DNA of 64,000 nt. Origin: Microplitis mediator. Lineage: Eukaryota; Arthropoda; Insecta; Hymenoptera; Braconidae. A program made the position numbers and the translations under genes. Positions 43,407 to 54,800 of the stretch are shown here, in pieces. Location of the stretch: assembly GCF_029852145.1 (NCBI RefSeq), contig NC_079977.1:2108001-2172000 (forward strand). The letters run 5' to 3'. The notes under the pieces were generated by a model. It ran no database searches and was not told the DNA's origin. It saw only the letters and a list, made by a program, of their open reading frames with translations. How positions within the stretch are numbered: the first letter of the stretch is position 1; each line of letters begins with the position of its first letter.

Positions 43407-45715
43407 ATATTTCTTAACTTTATTTATTCCTCACCGACTTAAATTACAATTTTCTCCTAAAGTAAGCAAAAATAAATATTTACCAACTTTTTTATCCTTA
43501 ACCATAAGTGATTTTTTTTCTAACAATTAATTATTTACGTCACTGACAACCATCAGGACATTTAATTTTTTCAATTTTTTTTTAACCCCAAGCTGTCAAT
43601 AAATAATTATTTTTATAACTGTGCCAAGAGTCCACAGTGTATAATAAATAAGCGTTATCTTTCCATCATGTTTATCTAACAGATAATTATTCGGATTATT
43701 TTTTGTGCGCAAAATGAAACGAGAACTAAACGGGCGATGAGGGGAACGAGGGACGCGACAGGGTGAGATGTGGGCTCTTCAAACAGAGATCAAAGATACA
43801 CGCTAAAAATGTCCTCCAGCCTTTTGTTTAAAACATTTAACGGGCCAGCGATCGTGGTCAACAATTTTGATTTTATTTACGACTCGGTGGGTCCACTGCA
43901 GATTCGCGTGGGTGTTGATGCAAGGGTTGAGCTGCCATTATTTCACTTTTAGCCTCAGGGTAACCGGAATATCTCTCCCACATTGATTTTTTTAAACTCA
44001 AATTATTATTTTTTCTCTTAAAATCTTTTAAATATGAAAGGCTTTTTATTTTTTTACCTGCGAATGAAATTGTCATTTGAAATTCAGGATGCGCTAATGA
44101 CTTCCGCGCTCTGGGTTGTAAAATTTTTTTTCTGTCTCACGGAAAATATAAATAGAGAGAAAAATAAACATGTAAAATAAATATATGCATGCATGGTTTT
44201 TTTTTTTTTTTTGTTGAAAATTAAAAAATGACTCGGGACTTTGGAGAAAGTGATTAATTGCGACGATATGTAAGCGACACGTTTTATTTTTTTAGGCATG
44301 CACTCGGTAAAAAATGTCTTTATTTATCGGTGACGCGGGTTTATTTGTTAGACTGTCATGTTGAAATTGTTTTTATTAATTATTTTCATGTTACTTTTTA
44401 CCCATGAAATTATTTTCTATTTTTAAATTTAAATATTTTCAAAAAATCACCGAATTCTCATAATTAGACCAGAAATTTTTGTAGTCAACTTTCAAGTCTA
44501 TACTTCTAGTATTTTTCACTTATTTCACTAAAAAAAAATTTTTCCACTCAAACTTTACAAATTCACTCAAAAATCAAAATTCAAAAATTTTTATTTTTGA
44601 CTCATTCGAAAAAAAAAATTTTCAATTCAAAATAAAAATTTACCACCAAAAACTTCGAGTCAGACAAAAAAAAAATTTTCCGCGCTATCGGTCATCAAAA
44701 AAAAGTTTCAATTTTTTCTCAACTACGAATTTCAAAAAAAAATTGTCAAAAAAATTTTTTCAAATTCAAATTATCACAGACTACAAAAATAGAGATTCCA
44801 AGCATTGAAATCAATTTTTTTTCATCCCCACAAGTCAATTTATCACCAAGAAATCGAAGATCGAAATTAGGGGCAGAGTAGCTGGCGCCCAATTTTCGGA
44901 GCGAATGAATTTTTTTTGACAAACGTGTTACCAAAACACAATAAATATAAATAGCACATGAGTTTAGAGCAGCTATGACAACATATTAAGGGCAAGAAAG
45001 GAACAGAAAATATTTGTTAGCACGTGTGTGTTATTCCCTTCACACAGTGCCCCGTTTGTGATTATGATGCGACTATGATCATTATTGTTATTGTTGTAGT
45101 TATTGGTACCTGCACTTTGTAAAATGAGCTTAAGAATGTGAAGGATATTGTATACATATGAAGAAAGCATAATATCGTGCTCTCGAGAGTTTTTAAATAA
45201 CCGTAGATGAAAAAATATGAGGTTTCTTTGTGGGTAGCCGACCGTGGCCAAAAAGGATCTTCCTCGAGGGGCTGGTGAAGATGTGGCGATTGCTACTCTG
45301 ACATCAATGTAATGTAGTTTAACTCTGTATAGTAGGTAGTATAGTAGTTCCCGGCAGAGTGAGAGCCAGCGGAGTTGGTACTGAAGAGAGAAGACTGCAG
45401 CGTACACGTAAGGTTGGGCGCCAGCTGAGAAAACATGCCCTGGGCAATACTGTCCTCCGTCCTCAACTCGTCGTAGTGTGTCGACATTTGTGGGTGCGCA
45501 AGATGCCGAGAAAAATAATCCACTGCAATTTGTACGATCGATTTAACCTCAGGAATTTCATCGCTCTCAGCTCCGCGTTCTGCTCCACCGTATTTTAAAC
45601 CTCTTATTTACACGTTTTTTTCCTTCATTTATTTTATTGTTTTTAATTAAAATTTCATTGGGTTCAATTATTTTTAATTTTTATGTCAGATTTTTTTTTA
45701 CACACTAGAGTAATT
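43407..45715. other. Intergenic, some coding-like GC but no gene assigned
   Basis: Two patches are less AT-rich: 43700-43960 and 45230-45600. Overlapping frames on both strands span the second (minus 45293-45523 and 44973-45407; plus 45359-45598). None shows a domain, signal peptide or convincing splice pair. The second patch has CpG-containing, mixed sequence that could be a promoter or 5' UTR exon of a gene outside the window's recognised set. The 44400-44900 interval is A/T-run rich. Confidence 0.4.
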
Positions 45716-46740
45716 GGGGGCAAAATGGAAATTACTGAAGAAATTATTTATTTAGGTCTGGGAGATAAGGGGCAAGTTGGCCATTACAGAAAATAGGGGG
45801 AGATTTTTCAATAAACAAATGAAACTGGGGTAAAATGGCTACGGGGCAAGTTGGTCATCACTAGGGAAAAGAATTTTGCTTTAATTTTGAAATGAACGGT
45901 TCAAATGTTTGATATTCCGGCGAAAATATCGGTCTTATAAAAATAATTTTGGAACAAAAGTTGTAGAAAATTAAATTTTCTAAAAAAATGTTCCTTATGG
46001 CTTTCTTATACGACCAATATTTTCACCGTAATTCCAAAATTAAGATTCATAATGAATGATTCAAATTTTTGTTAATTATGAAAATCTTAATTTTGAAATT
46101 ACGGCGAAAATATTGGTCTTATAAAAAAAGTTTTCAAACAAAAGTTGTAGGAAATTTAATTTTCTAAAAAAATGTTACTTATGACTTTTTTATACGACCA
46201 ATATTTTAACCGTAATTCCAAAATTAAGATTCATAATGAATGATTCAAATTTTTGTTAATTATGAAAATCTCAATTTTGAAATTACGGCGAAAATATTGG
46301 TCTTATGAAAAAAGTTTTTAAACAAAAGTTGTAGGAAATTTAATTTTCTAAAAAAATGTTCATTGTGACTTTTTTATACGACCAATATTTTCACCGTAAT
46401 TCCAAAATTAAGATTCATAATGAATGATTCAAATTTTTGTTAATTATGAAAATCTTAATTTTGAAATTACCGCTTTCTTATTAATCCAAAGAAAAAATTA
46501 TAAGAGACATGTTTTTTAGATAATTGAATTTTGAACAACTTTTACTAGAAAAATTTTTCTATACGATCAATATTTTTGCCATAATATCAAAAATTTGACA
46601 TCATTAATTATTAATTGTCATGTTTTTTGAGGAAAATTTGGGGAACAAAACTTGGCCTTAGTCATCACAAATAATAGGGTGAAATTTTCCAAAAAAAAAA
46701 AAAATGAAACTGGGGTAAAATGAACCAGCATGAAAATTTT
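45716..46740. repeat. TAGGGGA-family relic enclosing tandem 180 bp palindromes
   Basis: Outer parts carry GGGGGCAAAATGGAAATT, GGGGCAAGTTGGTCATC and ACTGGGGTAAAATGAACC. The middle (45920-46470) has about three units of GAAATTACGGCGAAAATATT / AATATTTT.ACCGTAATT with ATGAATGATTCAAATTTTTG. Each unit is itself palindromic. Ends are not clear. Confidence 0.6.
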
Positions 46741-48237
46741 TTATCAAAATTTCGCAACGATCGCAATTTTCCAAACATCAACAATTACCTGCATTAAATT
46801 TTTGTGTATAATTCTGTATCTCAAAAACTGCTGGTACAGAAAAAGAAAATTACATCAAAGTCCAAAATTTGACTTTTTACAACGACCGTCATTCAAAAAA
46901 ATTCTGATTTCAAAATAAATTCCAAAACCTTAAAATAGATCTAAAATAAAAAAAAAAATCATTATTTTTTCCGAGCTTAAAAATCTTCAAATTCCCCATG
47001 GGTCGAAAATAAAAAAATCTTTTTCCATCCATTAAAAACTGTTTATATATTAAATATTCATATTTAACCTCCATTAGCATTAATTCCTTTTACTTTATAC
47101 CTCTTACTCTATAATTACCACCTTATTCGTCGGCCTTCGAATTTAACATTCAAATTTGTCAATCATATTTTAACTCGCATTTACATCAACCATCAACATT
47201 CTCATAACTTAACAACCAAACGCACTCGTCTAAATACCCCCCCCCTCCCCACCCACTTAATCCCTCAACTGAGAATCGAGAATCTAAAACGCATTGTAAT
47301 AAATCCCACTTGCCTGAGGTTTCATATTCAAATCCAAGTATAAATATATATACAAATATGTAATTCTACAAAGTCATTATAATATATTTTATATAATATA
47401 TATTATGAGATTGTAGTAAAATATAATGCGGTGTGTACATTATTATAATGCTAGTGGGATAAAGATTGTAAGATGAAGCGGCTAAGAAATCTGACTGGTG
47501 ATACATAAATTGTAATCAGCTATAAGGCCATTTTCTACATATATTTATATATATGTAGATATATATACATATATAGACGTATAACAAGAGTATACACACC
47601 AAGTAAAAGGTTGATGTAGAGGAATACCAACGATTTCAAATGAAACGTGATGAAACGCAAGGCAATTCGATTTGTGTGCCCACGCACGCGCATCAAAGGC
47701 ACCGGCCCTCCGCCAAAGGATTTACGGAATACGTTTGTTACGATAAAAAAAATATAAATAAATAAATAAAAATTATACATTTTATTTATTACTATCAACG
47801 GTTTGTCAAATTATAATCCAGCTTATATACATTTGTTAATCAATAAGTATAAGTAACACATAACAAATGTATATAGATATGTTTTGTATTGTGCGTGATA
47901 TATATAATGAATGGAGTGAAGGCTGAGATTGTTTGGGGTCAAGATTCCGAGGGGTGGAAAATTTCAGTGGGTCAATGGGGAAGAGATTGAGGGATCGGGA
48001 TGTAAATATATATAAATATATACATATATATGTTGTGGAGGTAACAATATATGAATAAAGTGACCGGATGTGGGCTGGGGTTCATGGAAGAATGGATGAT
48101 TCTCGAGATGTTTTTTAGAGACGAGAAAAAAATATTAACGAGGGACAAGAGACTTTAGTTTTGATGTTTATTTGAATTTATATATGATATAGAATATTAT
48201 ATATACATGTATAATATTCACTTTGAGACTCATATTT
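46741..48237. other. Intergenic, simple AT-rich sequence
   Basis: Several TATA-type microsatellite stretches (47340-47400, 47540-47580, 48000-48030). A C-rich run is at about 47238-47258. The minus frame at 47535-47798 has no support. Confidence 0.5.
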
Positions 48238-49025
48238 ATTGCGCGGGACTTTAGAGTACAATTATAAAAATTTTAAAAAATGCACACCCTGGCGCTAAGG
48301 GTGTGCACTTATTTCTTTTATCAATATCTCATAAGATATGAGTCCTACTCAAAAATTTTATTGGGAAATTTTATAGGAAATTAAATTCTCTACAAAAAAG
48401 CATTCATTACTTTTTTCCGTAAACTGAATAATTTATTGCGCAGGACTTTAGATTACAATTATAAAAATTTTTAAAAATGCACACCCAGGCGCTAAGGGTG
48501 TGCACTTATTTCTTTTATCAATATCTCATAAAATATGAGTCCTAGAAAAAAATTTTATTAGGAAATTTTATAGGAAATTCAATTCTCTACAAAAAAGTAT
48601 TCATTACTTTTTTCCGTAAACTGAATAATTTATTGCGCAGGACTTTAGATTACAATTATAAAAATTTTAAAAAATGCACACCCAGGCGCTAAGGGTGTGC
48701 ACTTATTTCTTTTATCAATATCTCATAAAATATGAGTCCTACTCAAAAATTTTATTAAGAAATTTTATAGGAAATTTAATTCTCTACAAAAAAGTATTCA
48801 TTACTTTTTTCCGTAAACTGAATAATTTATTGCGCAGGACTTTAGAATACAATTATAAAAATTTTAAAAAATGCACACCCAGGCGCTAAGGGTGTGCACT
48901 TATTTCTTTTATCAATATCTCATAAAATATGAGTCCTAGAAAAAAATTTTATTAAGAAATTTTATAGGAAATTAAATTCTCTACAAAAAAGTATTCTTTA
49001 CTTTTTTTCGTAAACTGAATAATTT
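48238..49025. repeat. Four tandem 197 bp units with a conserved hairpin
   Basis: GCGC.GGACTTTAGA starts at 48241, 48438, 48635 and 48832, giving an exact period of 197. Each unit contains GCACACCC...GGGTGTGC, a hairpin with a 9-nt loop (first at 48282-48306). ATATCTCATAA.ATATGAGTCC and TTCTCTACAAAAAAG follow. Copies differ by a few percent. Confidence 0.9.
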
Positions 49026-50169
49026 TCAAGTTATTGCTGATTTAAAATGTAATCCAAAAAATTTTTATGGGAAATTAAAAGTAATGGAGATAAAATTAAC
49101 ACCCGACTTTTACTTTTATAGCGAATTGAATATTTAAGTAACAAGTGTTAAAAAAGTTAATAATATGTCAGTAGAATGTCATGAGCTGGTAAATTTAACA
49201 AGTCCAATTATATTTTTTGATTTACAAGATGTCGCGAATAAATTGAACGCGTAAAAAAAAAAATTAAAAACCACATGGATAAAAATAAACAAGACAAGTA
49301 AGACAGGTAGAGGACTAGTGGAGTTTTGCACTGATATACGTCTGTCTGTCATGTCGAGTCTTAAAGTTTCACGTATACAGCAACCACCGTACGCTGTATA
49401 TAATACATCAGTTGAACTGGATACGTAATACTAAAACCTATACTGCATCCTACTTCTTAGCATGTCCATTTTTGCTGTCGGATAACAGAGATCAGAGCAC
49501 GTGGCGCCATTACTCGTCTCTGAATCTGACAATTCTCCTATACATCAGCGAAATTAATTCAAAATTAAAATCATTTTTTCCTTTTTTACAACAAAAAACA
49601 ACCTGTTTTCTATTTTAAAATAAATAAATAAGTAAATAGGAATCATACTTTCAGATAGGACGTGAATTTCAGTGTAAACATTAAAACTGAGTTCCAGTTT
49701 GTAAACATGGAGAAATTATTTCAGTCCGAGTTTTCACTTCAATAACTTTTGCATTATCTGCAATTCCAACGAGATAAAAATAACTTCTCGAGGAAAAAAT
49801 ACATGTATATATTATATATAATATATATAAAGAAGAAAAGTGTATAGTAAATTTAACAGTTGGACATTTGCTTCATGAATAAAAGGCTCAACTATAACAA
49901 CTGGCACTTAGTGCAGTTATTTCTACTGATCACTCTCTTGGGATGAATAACAACCGTCTAATATGACTTACAAATTGGAAAAAATATATATATGTATGTG
50001 TTTATACGAAATAAAGTTTCATATACTCAGTTTACTTCATAACTAAATTTGAATTTTTTTTATAGATAAAAATTTCAAGTAAAATTTTTACTGTCGAGTT
50101 AACTTACATATTTTTTATTACTCACAATATTGTTGCTACAGAATACTTTAGAATCAAAATTTCATCGCT
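49026..50169. other. Spacer between opposed hairpin arrays, no gene seen
   Basis: Includes a more mixed stretch (49290-49620) with an open frame on the plus strand, but no motif or splice support. Remainder AT-rich with TA microsatellites (49800-49830). Confidence 0.45.
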
Positions 50170-50815
50170 AACCTATCGAATTTTCAAAAAAAAAAATTCT
50201 AATTAGTTTGTGATCGAAACCAAAATTCATCGGAATTTTTTTGAACCCAAATAACTGAGAAACTATTGAATTTACGGAAAAAACTTAAGAGTATTTTTTT
50301 GTAGAGAATTAAATTTCCTATAAGATCAATTTTGAAAATTTTTCTGTGCGACTCATATTTTACGAGTTATCGATCAAATAAATAGGTGCACACCCCGAAG
50401 GTCGGGGTGTGCATTTATTTTTCATTATTATTAAAGAAAGCGAATGAAAAAAATGAAGAAAAATGTCTGACGTGATATATTTTGGATTGTAATTGAAGCA
50501 AAAAAATTCTAATTAGTTTTTGATAGAAACCAAAATTGATCGGAATTTTTTTGAACCCAAATAACTATGAAACTATTGAATTTACGGAAAAAATTTAAGA
50601 GTACTTTTTTGTAGTAAATTAAATTTCCTATAAAATCATCTTTAAAAATTTTTCTGTACGACTCATACTTTATGAGTTATCGATCAAATAAATAAGTGCA
50701 CACCCTAAAGGTCAGGGTGTGCATTTATTTTTTTTTTTATTATTGAAGAAAGTGAATGAAAAAAATTGAGAAAAATATCTGACGTGATATATTTTGGATC
50801 GTAAGTAAAGAAAAA
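50170..50815. repeat. Two 310 bp units, inverted relatives of the 197 bp array
   Basis: Units begin near 50196 and 50506 (ATTCTAATTAGTTT). They contain TTTACGGAAAAAA..TTAAGAG, CGACTCATA.TTTA.GAGTTATC and a GCACACCC..GGGTGTGC hairpin (50388-50412, 50698-50722). These are reverse-complement relatives of the 48.2-49.0 kb units. In the first hairpin the pair next to the shared stem is C-G; in the second it is T-A. Confidence 0.8.
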
Positions 50816-51871
50816 AATTTATTTAGGACAACATATTAACCTTTGACACAACGCGGGATTAAACCTCCAATCAGCTACTCAACCCGACAATTTGCTCTCA
50901 ATTTAAAAAAAATAATAATAACACAGCAATCACAAGCTCTCTTTCTCACAAAAGCACACTTAAATATTTAAAAATTACACGTCTGTTAAATTACTCCAGT
51001 AGAATTACCCGAACATTCTTTTTTGATAGATGGATTTATTAAACACTTCTTAAAAAAGCGGGCTCGAGTTTTTAGTAAAAAAAAAAAAAAAAAGATAATA
51101 AGATGACGTAAAAATAAAGTTATCGGTCAAAATAATTGTCGAGTCGAGTTACTCAGTACAGTAATAAGTAATGGAGTATGTACGACTTTCTCATGTCTAA
51201 TTGGCACAGCAGCTGACCAGTTGCTAAATTTCAATCTGGAACGGCTAAATAAAAATATATAAAGGATTATTGTTGAAGAAAGTGTTTATTTTCATTTTAA
51301 CAAGATGACCATTCATATATTGTTTGAATTTTTTTTTGTCCACTAAAAAATATATCCAGACCTTTCAGATATTTTTGAATGAAAGGATTGAATAGACCAG
51401 TCTAGTGGATCAAATTACCTTTTAATGATTTCAATTTACATATTTATATTTTTAATATTTAAAATATTAAATAAATCACTTACTGCTTAAAGTACATGAT
51501 TATTATGCCGTACATTCATAAATTTACCCATTAACTCAAAAAAACAAATTTTGATAATGACTAGATCTCCTTTGTTCCAAAAATTTTGATGTTAATATAA
51601 AAAAAATGGTCTGTGAATTTTCTCAAATTTTGGAAAATGATAATTTTCATTTTTTGGGGGATTTCCAAAAGCGAATCAATGAAATATACATCGGAAAATA
51701 TTTTTTTTATAAGCTGTTTTAGTAAAAAAAAAAAAAAAAAAAAAGTATAATGACCAAAAATTTATTTATAATGATCAAAAATATTTGATAAAAAAATCCA
51801 AACTATTGTTGATAAAAAAAATGTGATTTATTAAACTAAGTATCTGCGTTACATTTTTGAATAAAAAATTA
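50816..51871. other. Intergenic, 3' side of phosphatase gene
   Basis: AT-rich, with A runs at 51078-51095 and 51725-51745. The sequence just below 51872 is the 3' UTR side of the phosphatase. No other gene seen. Confidence 0.5.
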
Positions 51872-54800
51872 TCAATTTGGTACATGAATCTTTATTTGGC
51901 CATTATCATTATTATTATTAATGCTGTCGTGAATTTTTTGATCATTATTGACATGTCTTGTTTTCTGTTCTTTGAATAAGTCGGCTACTAAAAATACCTG
52001 AAATAAAAAAAAGTCTTTATGAAGAACTCCAAGTAGAAGCGTAAGTTTTTTTTTACTGGGGCAAAATGAACCACAGTAAGAAAAAATAGAAAAACACAAA
52101 TATCAGGAAATTTGATTTTTTGAACTTTTGACCTTTACCCCCTGTCCCAATTTCTCAGTAGTAATGACAAATAAATCGAAGATTACTTACAGTTACTAAA
52201 GCATTTATCAATCCTATTAAAATTCCTACTGTGACGTCACTCCAGTGGTGCCAATAATCAGCGATTCTTGTCATCGAAACGAACATCGTTATCGATATCG
52301 AAATAAACTGAAGTAAATATTTGAACAACTTAAGATTTTTGCAGGTGATCCTCAATTGTAAATAAAGCTACGGAAGTAGAGAATTTTATTAAAGTAATTA
52401 CTTGTTTATTTATTTATAATAATAGATATTATTGAACTTACAATAAAGAAGACTGCAGAGTAAGTCGTCAGAGACGCATGACCCGACGGAAATGATAATC
52501 TGATAAATAAAATAATTTTATTATTTGTGGATATACACTGAAAAAATTAATCGGTAGCAGCTACCGATTGGCAATTGGTAGCCTCTACCAATTATTTTTG
52601 GGTAGCCGCTACCAATTATTTCAGTACCAGTTACCGAAATAATCGGTAGCAGCTACCGATTGGCAATTGGTAACCTCTACCAATTATTTTTGGGTAGCCG
52701 CTAGCAATTAATTCAGTACCAGTTACCAAAATAATCAGTAGCAGCTACCGATTGGCAATTGGTAGCCTCTACCAATTATTTTTGGGTAGCCGCTACCAAT
52801 TATTTCAGTACCAGTTACCGAAATAATCGGTAGCAGCTACCGATTAGCAATTGGTAGCTTCATCCAATTATTTTTGGGTAGCCGCTACCAATTATTTCAG
52901 TACCAGTTACCAAAATAATCGGTAGCAGCTACCGATTGGCAATTGGTAGCCTCTACCAATTATTTTTGGGTAGCCGCTACCAATTATTTCAGTACCAGTT
53001 AGCGAAATAATCGGTAGCAGCTACCGATTAGCAATTGGTAGCTTCATCCAATTATTTTTGGGTAGCCGCTACCAATTATTTCAGTACCAGTTACCAAAAT
53101 AATCGGTAGCAGCTACCGACTGGCAATTGGTAGCCTCTACCAATTATTTTTGGGTAGCCGCTTCCAATTATTTTAGTACCAGTTACCAAAATAATCGGTA
53201 GCAGCTACCGATTATTTCGGTAGTAACTACCGATTGAAATTGTGTGTGTGTACGTAACTGATACCAAAAAAATCGGGAATAGCTACCGAATCAATCGGTA
53301 ACGGCTACCGATTATTTCAGTAGCTACTACCGATTGAAATTTGTAGCAGCTACCGAAATTATCGGTAGCTGTTACCGAAAATAAATCGGTAGTAGCTACC
53401 GATTATTTTTTTCAGTATACATCTATATTATTTATCACTCGGGAAAAGATAATTCAGATCTACGTTGATCTGCATTAGATCTATAGAGATCTGATTTTTC
53501 CAAAAATTAGATCTTCGGTACTTCTTGCAAATCTACGTAAATTTAATTGATCCTATGGCCTTTTTTTCAAAAGATCTACGATTTGTGAAAATTCACGGAA
53601 ATCCTCGGAGATCGTCGATCTCTGTAGACCTAATAAGAAAAATTGATATTTATGACGTCGATCTTCAATCGAATCTTAATAGATCTCTATAGATCTTTGA
53701 AGATCTGCTGAGATCTTAGAGATCTTCTGAGATCGCTATCGATTTAAAATCATCAACGATCTGATAAAATCATCGGAGATCTTCTAAGATCTATTTTAAA
53801 TTTTAAATTTCTGTAGATCTAAATTATTTTTTCGCGGGTATTATTAATTACCTGGCTTCTCTTAACACATCAGCAGTGATATTAGCTGTGCAATCAAACT
53901 CATCAGGATTAAAATATTTGTTATGATTAATAAGCAAACTGCAGTCGATGCTTGGCTTACAAAGGTCTATAAAATGTGGCCGCAGTCTTCCGATTGTTAA
54001 TTTACAAACGTCTCCAATTAATACAGTCGTTATTGCACCGATCAAAAAGTATCCTCCCTTGAATAAAAATGATAATTTTTTATATTAATCATAAAATTAA
54101 AATCAACTAGTATAATTATAAATTTATTGAAAATTTGATTACCTTCTGATAAATTGATATTAACCAATTAGCAATATTTACATTTAATAATTTTAATGAT
54201 GACGTTCTGATTATTTTCTTTGCGTAGATGACTTCGCCGATAGCAATCTTTGGTAATAAATTAAAAAATTTTAAAAAGGGGTGGGGGGACTACTCCCTAT
54301 ATACATATATATAATTATGATTATTTTTGACACTTACCAAAATGAAAAATGTGACTGTCATAATCATAAGAGCTGATGTCGGGATCGTTGCGTTATTGTA
54401 AGGATACATTATTGTTTCATCATTACAAAAAAAACCTCGGGCATGGGGCTGGATATACAATTCAGTCGCACTTAATCCACAAACCACTTGAGTAAAAATA
54501 ATTAATTAATATTAATAACTTACACTTACGTGGAAAGAAATTTTCATTGACAATTACGATATATTATAGGAACGGTTTCCATATCGTATGGTAACAGTTT
54601 TTTTTTTCTCGATTACAAGAATGGCGCCCAGACGTAGGGAAAGTTGGGCAAAACGGGGTACTCGCAAAATTTTATAAAAAAAAAATTTATTTTTTAAATG
54701 TTTTTTAAAAATTCCAAAATCACTTTTGTAAAAATAATTGAGCATTATTTTGAATATTTTTTGTTGGACTTTTTCAAAAATCGAGTGTCAGTCGAAAAAT

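Noticed and set aside
44973..45598. Possible gene on either strand in a GC-richer patch
   Set aside because: Three overlapping frames on two strands, none with motif or signal; could be promoter or UTR sequence.
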